DNA from: Microbacterium capsulatum
GTDB lineage: Bacteria > Actinomycetota > Actinomycetes > Actinomycetales > Microbacteriaceae
NCBI RefSeq assembly: GCF_030865425.1
Contig: NZ_JAVFCB010000002.1
Span: 465,487 to 529,486, forward strand
Length of the DNA stretch: 64,000 bases
Reading direction: 5' to 3'
The position numbers and the translations under genes were made by a program. Below the pieces are notes generated by a model. It had not been told where the DNA came from. It saw nothing but the letters and a program-made list of their open reading frames with translations, and searched no databases. The number at the start of each line of letters is the position of its first letter. Positions within the stretch are counted from its first letter, which is position 1. Below, piece after piece: positions 52,017-61,409 of the stretch.

Positions 52017-53398
52017 AGCAGGAGTTCCTCCTTCCCGACCTCGGTGAGGGCCTCACGGAGGCGGAGATCGTGCAGTGGCTCGTCGCCGAGGGCGACACCG
52101 TCACGCTGAACCAGACCCTCGCCGAGGTGGAGACCGCCAAGGCCGTCGTCGAACTGCCGTCGCCGCATGCCGGTGTCATCACGACGCTGCACGCTGCGGC
52201 CGGGGACGTGGTCCTGGTCGGCTCGCCGCTCGTCGCCTTCGAGATCGAGGGCGCCGAGGAGTCGGCGCCGTCCGCTGCCCCCGCCGCAGCCGCGCCCGCC
52301 GCAGAGCACGCCGAGGAGGGATCCGGTCCGAACCTCGTCGGGTACGGCGCCGCGCCCAGCGCCGGTCGGCCGATGCGCCGTGCGCGCCGGTCGGCCACCG
52401 TGGTCGCCTCGGCCGAGACCGACGTCCGGATCGCCGCCCCGCACGACGCGATCGACGAGGCGCCGCCCGTGCGCGAGCACCGGGAGCGCCCGCGCTCCAC
52501 GCCGCCCGTGCGCGCCTACGCCAAGGCGCAGGGCGTCGACCTGACCCTCGTCGCCGCCGAGCTCGGCGACCGGGTGATCACCCGCGCCGACGTCGACGCC
52601 TACCGCGAGCGGATCGCCGAGCGCACCGCCGGCTTCGGCGCGCGCCCCGCGGCCGAGCCCGCCGCCCCGGCGCCGCGCTCCGTCGCGACGGGGGAGCGGC
52701 GCACGACCCGGGTCCCGATCCGCGGGGTCCGCAAGGCGACCGCCGAGGCGATGGTGCAGAGCGCGTTCACCGCCCCGCACGTGACGACGTTCCACACCGT
52801 CGACGTCACCGCCACGACCGAGCTGATCGCATCCCTGCGCGCAGGCGCGGCGGCCGACGCGCCCCGGATCGGCGTGCTCACCGTCGTCGCGAAGGCCGTG
52901 TGCCTGGCCCTGGGCCGCTATCCGGGCCTGAACTCCCACTGGGACGCCGAGGCCGGGGAGATCGTGCAGCAGCACTTCGTCGACCTGGGCATCGCCGCGG
53001 CGACCGAGCGCGGTCTCATCGTGCCGATCATCCGCGACGCCGAGCGCATGCCGCTGGGCGAGCTGGCCGGGGCGATCGCGGAGCTCACCCGTACCGCGCG
53101 CAGCGGCAAGACCCCGCCGGCGGACCTCACCGGCGGCACGTTCTCGCTCACGAACATCGGCGTCTTCGGGATCGACGCCGGCACCCCGATCCTGCCTCCG
53201 GGGCAGACCGGGATCCTCGCGCTCGGCGCGGTGCGCAGGATGCCGTGGGAGCACCACGGGGAGATCGCCCTGCGCGACGTGATGACGCTCAGCCTGTCGT
53301 TCGACCATCGCGTCGTCGACGGCGCGGAGGGGTCGCAGTTCCTCAAGGCCGTCGCGGACGTGCTGCAGGAGCCGGGCCGGGCGATGCTGCTGGCCTGA
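52013..53398 (+). CDS. Dihydrolipoamide acyltransferase (E2)
   Basis: A 461-residue E2 core: one lipoyl domain at 1-80 (ETAKAVVELPSP, lipoyl Lys in ETAK), an Ala/Pro linker, a peripheral-subunit-binding domain near 160-200 (PPVRAYAKAQGVDL) and the catalytic 2-oxoacid acyltransferase domain ending with SFDHRVVDGAEGSQFL (catalytic His and Asp). ATG overlaps the E1 beta stop (ATGA). No E3 gene follows; a lipoamide dehydrogenase must be supplied from elsewhere. Confidence 0.95.
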   Translation: MKQEFLLPDLGEGLTEAEIVQWLVAEGDTVTLNQTLAEVETAKAVVELPSPHAGVITTLHAAAGDVVLVGSPLVAFEIEGAEESAPSAAPAAAAPAAEHAEEGSGPNLVGYGAAPSAGRPMRRARRSATVVASAETDVRIAAPHDAIDEAPPVREHRERPRSTPPVRAYAKAQGVDLTLVAAELGDRVITRADVDAYRERIAERTAGFGARPAAEPAAPAPRSVATGERRTTRVPIRGVRKATAEAMVQSAFTAPHVTTFHTVDVTATTELIASLRAGAAADAPRIGVLTVVAKAVCLALGRYPGLNSHWDAEAGEIVQQHFVDLGIAAATERGLIVPIIRDAERMPLGELAGAIAELTRTARSGKTPPADLTGGTFSLTNIGVFGIDAGTPILPPGQTGILALGAVRRMPWEHHGEIALRDVMTLSLSFDHRVVDGAEGSQFLKAVADVLQEPGRAMLLA

Positions 53399-53424
53399 GC
53401 CGGCCCCGCGCTTCGGGCCGGCTC
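53397..53424. terminator. Bidirectional terminator between E2 and MFS genes
   Basis: GAGCCGGCCC and GGGCCGGCTC form a 10-bp stem with an 8-base loop between convergent genes, starting inside the E2 stop codon and ending within the last codon of the MFS gene. Confidence 0.65.
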
Positions 53425-54736
53425 AGCTCCTCCGGGGGCGGCGTTCCAGACCCAGCACGCGCCGGGTCAGGCGCCGCTCCCGGATCAGGAAGCCCGTGCC
53501 GATCAGCCAGAGCGGGATCTGCGTGAGGAACGCCCAGCGGAACGCGTCGAGCGTGTAGGTGTCCGGTGTGCCTGCCCCCTGCAGATCGAGGGCGAGTCCG
53601 ATCAGGAAGATCGCGAGGAGTCCGGCGAGGAAGCCGCCGCCGTTGACGACTCCGGTCGCGGTGCTCAGCCGGTGCTGCGGGTTGTGCGTGCGGGCGTGGT
53701 CGAACGCGACCATCGAGGCGGGTCCGCCGGTCGCGAGCGCGACGGCCAGCAGGAGCAGCAGCCACAGCGGCGCGGTGCCCGGCCACAGGAGCACGGCGAG
53801 CCAGACGAGCACCTGCACCCCGATCGTGGGGAGCACGATCATCAGCGAACGGCTGGTGGGGTGGCGGGAGGACAGCGCGCCCATGACCGGCCCGAAGAGG
53901 ATGCCGAACACGACGTACACCGTCGTCACGAGCGATGCGGCGCCGATCGAGAGGTGCTCGCCGTTCGTGAGGAAGGGAATGCCCCACAGCATCATGAACG
54001 CGGTGCCGGCGAAGGGCGTCGTGAAGTGCGTCCAGAAGCCGAGACGGGTCCCGGGATGGGCGAGGGCCTCGCGCAGCGACACCCGCAGGTCGATCTGCGA
54101 GGTGACCACCCGGATCACGCCGGTGTCGGTGTTCACGGAGACGTCCTCGGCGAGGTCGGCGGGGCGGTTGCGGATCAGCGCGAACATCAGCACGCTGAAC
54201 AGCACGCCGAGCCCGGCGAGGCTGCCGAACGCCACCGACCAGGTGGTGGAGTGCAGCAGCACGGGGAACGGCAGCAGCGCGACCAGCTGACCGAGCTGGC
54301 CGACGATGCCGGTCAGCTGCGCCATCAGGGGTCCGCGCTGCGCGGGGAACCAGGTCGCGACGAGGCGGAGCACGCCCGGGAAGATCGCGGCGTCCCCCGC
54401 GCCGAGGATCATCCGCGCGACGATCGCGACGCCCACGTTCGGGGCGAACGCCATCACCAGCTGCCCGACCATCATCAGGATCATGCCTGCGACCATGATC
54501 GGCCGGGATCCGAAACGGTCCAGCAGCACGCCCACCGGGATCTGCATGAGCCCGTACACGGCGAGCTGCAGCACCGCGAAGAGCGACAGCGTCGACGCGT
54601 CGGCCTGGAACAGGTGCGCCGCGTCCACGCCGACGGCGGAGAGCGAGGTGCGGTTCGTGATCGACAGCACGTAGCCGGCGACCCCGACGCTCCAGATCAG
54701 CCACATCCGCCAGGCCGGAACGGGCGCAGGATTCAC
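53423..54736 (-). CDS. MFS transporter
   Basis: A 437-residue transporter with 12 helices. The signature GVLLDRFGSRP lies between helices 2 and 3 (about 70-80); AAIFPGVLRLVATWFPAQRGP is typical of the phthalate/anion-symporter-like branch of MFS. Convergent with the dehydrogenase operon. Substrate unknown. Confidence 0.88.
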   Translation of the reverse strand: MNPAPVPAWRMWLIWSVGVAGYVLSITNRTSLSAVGVDAAHLFQADASTLSLFAVLQLAVYGLMQIPVGVLLDRFGSRPIMVAGMILMMVGQLVMAFAPNVGVAIVARMILGAGDAAIFPGVLRLVATWFPAQRGPLMAQLTGIVGQLGQLVALLPFPVLLHSTTWSVAFGSLAGLGVLFSVLMFALIRNRPADLAEDVSVNTDTGVIRVVTSQIDLRVSLREALAHPGTRLGFWTHFTTPFAGTAFMMLWGIPFLTNGEHLSIGAASLVTTVYVVFGILFGPVMGALSSRHPTSRSLMIVLPTIGVQVLVWLAVLLWPGTAPLWLLLLLAVALATGGPASMVAFDHARTHNPQHRLSTATGVVNGGGFLAGLLAIFLIGLALDLQGAGTPDTYTLDAFRWAFLTQIPLWLIGTGFLIRERRLTRRVLGLERRPRRS

Positions 54737-54817
54737 AGTTCTCCTCGGGGTGCGGCGGTCGTGGCGACGCGGATCATCGTACGCCCGGGACGCATGCGCG
54801 CCCGGGTCCGACGCGGC

Positions 54818-55402
54818 TCAGACCGCGGCGGCCTCGACGAGGCGGATCCCCGCGCGGTCGACGGCGAAGCGGTGCACGGACCCGTTGGCCAGCACATCAC
54901 CGTCGCCGGGCAGCGTGCCGCCCGAGGCGTGCATGAGCAGCGCGCGGATCACACCGCCGTGGGTGGCGACCAGGATCGTCTCCGCACGGGGCGCCGAACG
55001 GCGGCGGGCGGCGAGGTCGATGCGGCCGATCGAGTCCAGCGCCCGCTCGGTGACGCGGTCGAGCGTCTCGCCGCCGGGGACCTCGGCCTGCCAGTCGCCG
55101 TAGCGCTCGAGGTAGTCCCCGACGAGCATGCCCTCCGCCTCGCCGAACTCGCGCTCGCGCATGCCGACGGCGGTGAGCGGAGCAGGTCGCCCGAGCGCAT
55201 CGGCGATGATCTCCGCGGTCTGGAAGGCGCGGCGCAGCGGGCTCGCGTAGACGTGGTGGATCGTCTCACCGGCGAGCTCGGCGGCTGCCGCCCGCGCCTG
55301 TGCGCGGCCGGTCTCGTTGAGCGGGATGTCGGTGGACCCCTGGATGCGGCGCTCCAGGTTCCAGTCGGTCTGGCCGTGGCGGACGAGGGTGATGAGGGTC
55401 AC
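54818..55402 (-). CDS. Histidine phosphatase family protein
   Basis: A 194-residue phosphoglycerate-mutase-like phosphatase. LVRHGQTDWN (catalytic His at about 9), EREFGEAEG and ATHGGVIRAL (second His) are the family motifs. GTG start overlaps the sirtuin stop (GTGA), so the two are translated together. Substrate unknown. Confidence 0.9.
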   Translation of the reverse strand: MTLITLVRHGQTDWNLERRIQGSTDIPLNETGRAQARAAAAELAGETIHHVYASPLRRAFQTAEIIADALGRPAPLTAVGMREREFGEAEGMLVGDYLERYGDWQAEVPGGETLDRVTERALDSIGRIDLAARRRSAPRAETILVATHGGVIRALLMHASGGTLPGDGDVLANGSVHRFAVDRAGIRLVEAAAV

Positions 55403-56238
55403 GTGAGCAGCTCCTGGAGGGCGGGGAGGACGTCGCTCGTGGAAGCGGCGACCGTGGCCGACGCCCAGGCGTCGGCGCGGGTGGGTTCGAGGTTGACGAT
55501 GACGAGCGGGATCTCCCGGCGGCGGGCGCGCTCGACGATGCGCAGGCCGGAGTTCACGACGAGCGAGGACCCGGCCACGACGAGCGCGTCGCCGGAGCGC
55601 AGCAGCGACTCCGCGGTCGCGAACCGCTCGGAGGGGATGAACTCGCCGAAGAAGACGACGTCCGGCTTGAGCCGGCCCTCGCACACGGTGCACACCGGGA
55701 GGGCGAAGCCGTCGGTGGTCTCGGGGCGAACGTCACCGTCGGGGCCGAGCAGCACCTCGTCCGGCACGTCGAGCCAGGGGTTGCGGGCGTCGATCTGCGC
55801 GGCGACCGCGTCGCGGGAGAAGCTCTGCCCGCAGCGCAGGCACCCCACGACGCGCATCGTGCCGTGCAGCTCGACGACGCGCGCGGATCCGGCGCCGAGG
55901 TGCAGTCCGTCGACGTTCTGCGTGATCACGCCGGCGGACCGGCCCGCCCGCTCGAGGTCCGCGATGGCCCGGTGGCCGGGGTTGGGCGCGGCCGTGCGGA
56001 AGGAGCGCCAGCCGAGGTGGCCGCCGAGCCAGTACCGCCGCTGCGCCTGCTCCGAGCCGAGGAAGGTCTGCACGGTCATCGGCGCGCGGCGCGGTGCGGA
56101 TCCGGTTCCGCGGTACGCGGGGATCCCGGAATCGGTGGACAGGCCCGCCCCGGTGAGGAAGGCGATCGTGCGTCCGGCGAGGTGTTCGGCCGCCGCCTCG
56201 ATCTGCGCGCGCAACGGCGGCGTGATGCTGCTGTTCAA
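55399..56238 (-). CDS. NAD-dependent protein deacylase, Sir2 family
   Basis: A 279-residue sirtuin: GAGLSTDSGIPAYRG (NAD site), TQNVDGLHLGAG, catalytic His in ELHG, zinc cysteines C-L-R-C and C-T-V-C, and FGEFIPSERF. It is of the larger bacterial type (SIR2-2-like), not CobB itself. Coupled to a histidine phosphatase. Could act on acetylated or other acyl-lysine proteins. Confidence 0.93.
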   Translation of the reverse strand: MNSSITPPLRAQIEAAAEHLAGRTIAFLTGAGLSTDSGIPAYRGTGSAPRRAPMTVQTFLGSEQAQRRYWLGGHLGWRSFRTAAPNPGHRAIADLERAGRSAGVITQNVDGLHLGAGSARVVELHGTMRVVGCLRCGQSFSRDAVAAQIDARNPWLDVPDEVLLGPDGDVRPETTDGFALPVCTVCEGRLKPDVVFFGEFIPSERFATAESLLRSGDALVVAGSSLVVNSGLRIVERARRREIPLVIVNLEPTRADAWASATVAASTSDVLPALQELLT

Positions 56239-56326
56239 CCGGACCTCCCGGCCTTCGAGTCTACGGGCGCCGGATGGGGCGGGGCTGGGTGCGGGACGGG
56301 CCGCGCAGGCCTGGAAGAGTGGATCC

Positions 56327-57142
56327 GTGCACGAGATCCCCCTCCACGATCCGAGCGATCCCCGCCTCGACGACTACAGCGACCTCACCGACACCGCGCT
56401 GCGCACCCGGCGCGAGGTCGCGGGCGGCCTGTACATCGCCGAGTCGCTCAAGGTGATCGAACGCGCGGTCGGCGCCGGTCACCGTCCGCGCTCGGTGCTC
56501 ACGCAGGAGCGCTGGCTGCCCGGGATCCGCGCCCTCCTCGCCGGGACCGGCACACCCGTGTATGTCGCGCCCGACACCGTGGTCGAGGCCGTCGCGGGCT
56601 TCCCCGTGCACCGCGGCGCGATGGCCGCCATGCACCGCCCGGCGGAGCCGTCCGTCGCCGAGGTGGTCGCGGGTGCGCGGACCGTGCTGATCCTGGAGGG
56701 GCTGATCGAGCACGCGAACGTCGGATCCGGGTTCCGGGCGGCCGCCGCTCTGGGGGCGGACGCCGTGCTCGTGTCGGCGCGGTGCGCGGATCCGCTCTAC
56801 CGCCGCAGCGTCCGCGTGAGCATGGGAACGGTGTTCCAGGTGCCGTGGACCCGGTTCGCCGACTGGACGACGCTGAGCGCGGCCTTGCGAGACGAGCGGA
56901 TCACGGTGGCGGCGCTCGCTCTGCGCGACGACGCGACGACCCTGGACGCGTTCGCCGCCACCCGTCCCGACCGTGTGGCGCTGGCCTTCGGATCCGAGGG
57001 GCCGGGGCTGACCGCCGAGGCGCTCGACGCGGCGGACGCCGTCGTCACGATCCCGATGGCGGGCGGCGTCGACTCGCTGAACGTCGGATCGACGGTGGCC
57101 GTCGCGCTGTGGGCGCTGCAGCACCCGCCCGCCTCGGCCTGA
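56327..57142 (+). CDS. SpoU/TrmH-family RNA 2'-O-methyltransferase
   Basis: A 271-residue SPOUT-fold methyltransferase. N-terminal substrate-binding domain (YIAESLKVIERAV, VYVAPDTVVEAVAGFPVHRG) and the trefoil-knot motifs EGLIEHANVGSGFRAA, LAFGSEGPGL and IPMAGGVDSLNVGSTVAVAL. Target (rRNA or tRNA) not visible. GTG start at 56327; only one of several in-frame upstream starts marks the domain. Convergent with the SGNH gene, three bases apart. Confidence 0.9.
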   Translation: MHEIPLHDPSDPRLDDYSDLTDTALRTRREVAGGLYIAESLKVIERAVGAGHRPRSVLTQERWLPGIRALLAGTGTPVYVAPDTVVEAVAGFPVHRGAMAAMHRPAEPSVAEVVAGARTVLILEGLIEHANVGSGFRAAAALGADAVLVSARCADPLYRRSVRVSMGTVFQVPWTRFADWTTLSAALRDERITVAALALRDDATTLDAFAATRPDRVALAFGSEGPGLTAEALDAADAVVTIPMAGGVDSLNVGSTVAVALWALQHPPASA

Positions 57143-57145
57143 ACA

Positions 57146-57967
57146 TCAGTCCTCGGGCAGGATCACCGGCAGCGGCTCGGGGCGCTTCGCCTCGACGTCG
57201 TCGCCGGACGACTGGTGCCGCAACCGGCGGAGCACCCACGGCACGAGGTGGGCGCGCGCCCACACCAGATCCTCGTTGCGTGCCTCGCGCCAGGTGCGCG
57301 GCGGGAGCGGATCCGGCTGCATCTCCTGCAGGTCGTTCGGGACGTTCAGCGCGCGCAGCACCATCCGGGCGACCTCGTGGTGGCCGAGCGGGTTCATGTG
57401 CAGGCGGTCGTCCGCGAAGAACCGGGTGTCCTGGATGACCTTGAGCCCCCACTGGTCCGCGACGATGCAGTCGTGCCGCTCGGCGATCGACCGCACGTTC
57501 TCGTTGTAGATGGCCACCTTGCCGCGGAACGGGCGGAACACCGGCGTGAAGTTCGTGTCGATGCCGGTGATGAGCACGATCGCCGCCCCGGTGCGGTCCA
57601 GACGCGTGACCATGTCGTCGAGCTGCGCCGCGATCTCGTCCGGGTCGGTGCCCGGCCGGATGACGTCGTTGCCGCCCGCGCACAGCGTGATCAGGTCGGG
57701 GTTCAGCGCGATCGCCGGTGCGATCTGCTCGTCGGCGATCTGCGCGATGAGCTTGCCCCGCACGGCGAGGTTCGCGTAGGCGAAGTCGTCGCTCTGCGCC
57801 GCGAGGACCTCGGCCACCCGGTCGGCCCAGCCGCGGTGCCCGCCTGGCGCGGACGGCTCGGGATCCCCGATCCCCTCGGTGAACGAGTCGCCCAGGGCGA
57901 CGTAGCGGCGCCACGGGTGCGGCGTGTCGTTGGGGACGTACGGCGTGCGCGGTTCGCGACCGGTCAT
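57146..57967 (-). CDS. SGNH/GDSL-family hydrolase
   Basis: A 273-residue esterase or lipase. GDSFTEGIGD (catalytic Ser in block I), NLAVRGK (block II Gly), AGGNDV (block III Asn) and DRLHMNPLGHH (catalytic Asp and His) are all present. No signal peptide is seen, so it is probably cytoplasmic. Start ATG 57967 after GGAGGAGGG. Confidence 0.92.
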   Translation of the reverse strand: MTGREPRTPYVPNDTPHPWRRYVALGDSFTEGIGDPEPSAPGGHRGWADRVAEVLAAQSDDFAYANLAVRGKLIAQIADEQIAPAIALNPDLITLCAGGNDVIRPGTDPDEIAAQLDDMVTRLDRTGAAIVLITGIDTNFTPVFRPFRGKVAIYNENVRSIAERHDCIVADQWGLKVIQDTRFFADDRLHMNPLGHHEVARMVLRALNVPNDLQEMQPDPLPPRTWREARNEDLVWARAHLVPWVLRRLRHQSSGDDVEAKRPEPLPVILPED

Positions 57968-58055
57968 GACCCTCCTCCGTGGGTGCGGGAGCGTGCGATG
58001 CCGGCCGGGTCGGCGCGGCACCGGATCCGACACTACTCGCGCCGGGCGACAGTGC

Positions 58056-59318
58056 TCAGCGGGCGTCCCCGTTCGAGCAGGTCTGCTGCGCCGCGGTGCT
58101 CCCGCGGACGTTCTGGGAGAGCGGGACGGCCGACTCGGTCGGCGCGGGCGTGGCGGACGGAGCCGCGGACGCGGCCGCCGCGGACGGGTCGGGCGTCGTG
58201 GCCGGCGTCGACGGCTGCACGGTGACCCCGTCGTTCACCGTGTTCTTATGCGTGATCTGCACGGGCTGGTTGGCGGCGAGCGCGTCCCACAGCGTCTTCG
58301 AGGAGGAGACGTCCGGGATGACCCTGTTCGGGTTGTCCGGGTCGGTGAGGTTCGGGTACTGGATGAACGTGATGTCGGCGGGCTTCACGTCCTTGACGGC
58401 GAGGGCGAGCTGCACGATCGTCATCGGGTCGGCGAGCGTGGTGCTCGCCTCCAGGTTGCTCAACGCGATGTTCGCGATCTTCAGCACGGTCGGCACGTTC
58501 GAGAGCACCTTGCCGCTGGAGAGCTGGCGGGCGAGGCTGCCCAGGTACTGCTGCTGGTTGCCGATCCGCGCGAGGTCGCTGCCGCTGACCAGGCCGTGCC
58601 GGGTGCGGAGGAACTGCAGCGCCTGCAGGCCCTGGATCGTGTGGGTGCCGGCGCTCATGTCGAGCCCGGTGTACGGATCCTTGATGGGCGTGGCCAGGCA
58701 CACCTGGACCCCGCCGATCGCGTTCGTGATGTCGATGACGGTGCCGAAGTTCACCGCGGCGGCGAAGTCGATCTGCTGGCCCCCGGAGAGGGCGCTCACG
58801 GTCTTCGCGACGCAGGAGAGCCCGCCCTCGTCGTAGGTGGTGTTGATCTGCACCCCGCGCTGCGCGGAGACCTGGTGACCGCTCTTCGACGTGCATGACG
58901 GGACCGGGACGATCATGTCGCGCGGGTAGCTGATGACGGTGATCCGCCGCGGGTTGGTCGAGACGTGCATGAGCACCGTGACGTCGTTGTTGACGCTCTC
59001 CGCGTCCGGGCCGTCGCAGCGCCCGGGGAACAGGTACGAGTACTTCGGCTCGCACGCGTCGATGCCGACGACGAGCAGGTTGAACCCGTTCTTGTACGCC
59101 GCGATGTCCGGGGCCTTGGCCGGCGCGCCCTCGAGCTGCACGGCGTTGTGCGCGACGGCGGAGGACAGGTCGGTGAGCACGTAGCCGACCACGCCGATCC
59201 CGCTCACCAGCACCACAGCGAGGCCGATGCCGATCATGCGGAGCAGCTGCGTCCAGGCCCTCGGACCGCGCACGCGGCTGTGCTGCGCGATCGGGCGTGC
59301 GGCGGATTCTCGGCTCAC
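58056..59318 (-). CDS. LytR-CpsA-Psr (LCP) family protein
   Basis: A 420-residue wall-polymer ligase. A cytoplasmic N-terminus (1-28), one membrane helix (about 29-50) and an extracytoplasmic LCP domain (about 75-340) with NNDVTVLMHVSTNPRRITVISYPRD (Arg and Asp residues of the polyprenyl-phosphate site), QALQFLRTRHGL and DLARIGNQQQYL. The C-terminal tail (about 370-420) is Ala/Pro/Thr-rich and ends with a Cys. LCP proteins attach wall polymers to peptidoglycan. Confidence 0.93.
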   Translation of the reverse strand: MSRESAARPIAQHSRVRGPRAWTQLLRMIGIGLAVVLVSGIGVVGYVLTDLSSAVAHNAVQLEGAPAKAPDIAAYKNGFNLLVVGIDACEPKYSYLFPGRCDGPDAESVNNDVTVLMHVSTNPRRITVISYPRDMIVPVPSCTSKSGHQVSAQRGVQINTTYDEGGLSCVAKTVSALSGGQQIDFAAAVNFGTVIDITNAIGGVQVCLATPIKDPYTGLDMSAGTHTIQGLQALQFLRTRHGLVSGSDLARIGNQQQYLGSLARQLSSGKVLSNVPTVLKIANIALSNLEASTTLADPMTIVQLALAVKDVKPADITFIQYPNLTDPDNPNRVIPDVSSSKTLWDALAANQPVQITHKNTVNDGVTVQPSTPATTPDPSAAAASAAPSATPAPTESAVPLSQNVRGSTAAQQTCSNGDAR

Positions 59319-59477
59319 GGGACTTCCTTCGGGGCGGGGCGCTCCCCGACGGAAGGCCTTCCCGACTTTAGCCCGATCCGCCTTGCATAAGCTGTGTCGA
59401 ATCCGTATGCCGACTGTGACCGGATCCGGATCCGACGCGCGCGGGAATGTCCCCGGCCTCGTCTATCGTGGAATCCC

Positions 59478-61220
59478 ATGCTCTCCCCGTCCTTCCCCCA
59501 ACGTGCCCCGTGGGGAACCGCGGACCGGCTGAGGGCGTGGCAGCGCGAGGCGCTGGAGGAGTACTTCCGGATCCCGGATCGCCGGGACTTCCTCGTCGCG
59601 GCGACGCCGGGGGCCGGCAAGACGACCTTCGCGCTCACCCTCGCGGTCGAACTGCTGCGCACGAACGAGATCGACCGGGTCATCGTCGTCGCGCCCACCG
59701 AGCACCTGAAGACGCAGTGGGCCGACGCGGCCGCACGGGTGCACATCCGACTCGATCCGCGGTTCCGGAACAGCCACTGGGCGCCGTCCCGGCAGTACCA
59801 CGGGGTCGTCGTGACCTACGCGCAGGTGGCGGCGAAGTCCTCCGTGCACCGGCACCTCACCGAGGGTGCGCGCACGCTGGTGATCCTGGACGAGGTCCAC
59901 CATGGCGGCGATGCGCTGAGCTGGGGCGACGCGATCCGCGACGCCTACGGGCCGGCGAAGCGACGTCTGCTGCTGTCGGGTACGCCGTTCCGCAGCGATA
60001 CCGCGCCGATCCCGTTCGTGGAGTACCTGCCGGACGAGTCGGGCGCCCGGGTGTCCAGCACCGACTACGCATACGGCTACGGCCGGGCGCTGCAGGACGG
60101 CGTGGTCCGTCCGGTGCTGTTCCACATGTACGCGGGCAAGATGCGCTGGCGCACGAGTGCCGGCGACGAGCTCGAGGCGCACCTCGGTCAGGACAACACG
60201 AAGGACGTCACCTCGCAGGCCTGGCGCACGGCGCTGGATCCGGAGGGGGAGTGGATGCCGGCGGTCCTCTCCGCGGCCGAACGCAGGCTCACCGAGATCC
60301 GCCATCACGTGCCGGACGCGGGAGGGCTCGTTCTCGCGACGGACCAGACCGTGGCGCGCGCGTACGCGAAGATCCTGCACTCGCTGACCGGGCAGCGGCC
60401 CACGGTCGTGCTCTCCGACGACGCGACGGCGTCGGAGCGGATCGAGAAGTTTAGCGCATCGAACGACCGCTGGATGGTCGCGGTGCGCATGGTGTCCGAA
60501 GGCGTCGACGTGCCACGGCTCGCGGTCGGCGTCTACGCCACCTCCTCGTCGACGCCGCTCTTCTTCGCGCAGGCGATCGGCCGTTTCGTGCGGGCCCGGC
60601 GGCGCGGCGAGGCGGCGAGCGTGTTCGTCCCCAATGTGCCGGTGCTGATGAAGCTCGCCAACGAGCTCGAGAAGCAGCGCGACCACGCGCTGGACCGCCA
60701 GTCCAAGGACGATGACGGCCTCGACGACTCGCTCCTGGAGAGCGCGAACCGCGAGGAGGAGGCGTCCGACGCGCTCACCCAGGAGTTCAGCTATCAGGCG
60801 ATCTCGTCGCTGGCGCACTTCGACCGCGTCGTGTTCGACGGCAAGGAGTTCGGCCAGCTCGCCGAGCCCGGCACGCCCGAGGAGGAGGAGTTCATCGGAT
60901 TGCCGGGCCTGCTCGAGCCGGAGCACGTGCACGAGCTGCTCATGCAGCGCCAGTCCCGGCAGTCGCGGCTGCGGGAAGCCCGTGAGGCGGCGACCCCGGC
61001 GCAGACGACGACCCTGCCCGAGCCGCTGCACCGCACCCTCCGCGAGCAGCGGCAGCTGCTGAACAGCCTCGTCGGGCTGTACGCGCGGCAGACCGGGGAG
61101 CAGCACGGGGCCGTGCACGCCGAGCTACGCCGGCTGTGCGGCGGTCCCGCCGTGGCGCAGGCCACGGTGACGCAGCTGCAGTCGCGGATCGACCTGCTCC
61201 GCCGCCGCGTGCGGTCCTGA
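59478..61220 (+). CDS. DEAD/DEAH-box helicase
   Basis: A 580-residue superfamily 2 helicase of the type often found near LCP genes in Actinobacteria. Walker A ATPGAGKTTF (about 43-52), Walker B DEVHHGG (DEVH), motif III SGTPFRSD, motif V-like RMVSEGVDVPRL and motif VI QAIGRFVRARR. The C-terminal 150 residues are charged, with a coiled-coil look. ATG 59478 follows TATCGT closely, so the mRNA may be leaderless. Target nucleic acid unknown. Confidence 0.9.
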   Translation: MLSPSFPQRAPWGTADRLRAWQREALEEYFRIPDRRDFLVAATPGAGKTTFALTLAVELLRTNEIDRVIVVAPTEHLKTQWADAAARVHIRLDPRFRNSHWAPSRQYHGVVVTYAQVAAKSSVHRHLTEGARTLVILDEVHHGGDALSWGDAIRDAYGPAKRRLLLSGTPFRSDTAPIPFVEYLPDESGARVSSTDYAYGYGRALQDGVVRPVLFHMYAGKMRWRTSAGDELEAHLGQDNTKDVTSQAWRTALDPEGEWMPAVLSAAERRLTEIRHHVPDAGGLVLATDQTVARAYAKILHSLTGQRPTVVLSDDATASERIEKFSASNDRWMVAVRMVSEGVDVPRLAVGVYATSSSTPLFFAQAIGRFVRARRRGEAASVFVPNVPVLMKLANELEKQRDHALDRQSKDDDGLDDSLLESANREEEASDALTQEFSYQAISSLAHFDRVVFDGKEFGQLAEPGTPEEEEFIGLPGLLEPEHVHELLMQRQSRQSRLREAREAATPAQTTTLPEPLHRTLREQRQLLNSLVGLYARQTGEQHGAVHAELRRLCGGPAVAQATVTQLQSRIDLLRRRVRS

Positions 61221-61247
61221 CGGCCCTCCTCGGCCCCCGAGCCTCTC

Positions 61248-61272
61248 GGTCCCTGAGCCTGTCGAAGGGACG
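61248..61272. repeat. Dispersed intergenic palindrome, copy 2
   Basis: A 25-base sequence beginning GGTCCCTGAGCCTG and ending GGGACG, matching the reverse complement of 39249-39273 at 22 of 25 positions. It lies in the 189-base gap after the helicase gene, which otherwise holds no feature. Confidence 0.7.
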
Positions 61273-61409
61273 CCGTGCTCCGCGCGCGCCGACGCGCCCG
61301 GCATCGGGTGCTTCGGATCCCCGAAATGCTGTCAATCCCCGTCCTGACGCGGGTCCGAGCGGCGGGCGTGGGTAGCGTTGAACGGTTGCCCCGACTCAGA
61401 AGGACACCG

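Noticed and set aside
53672..56326. Long plus-strand open frame extending upstream of the RNA methyltransferase
   Set aside because: Antisense to the MFS, phosphatase and sirtuin genes; the methyltransferase domain begins only at the GTG at 56327.
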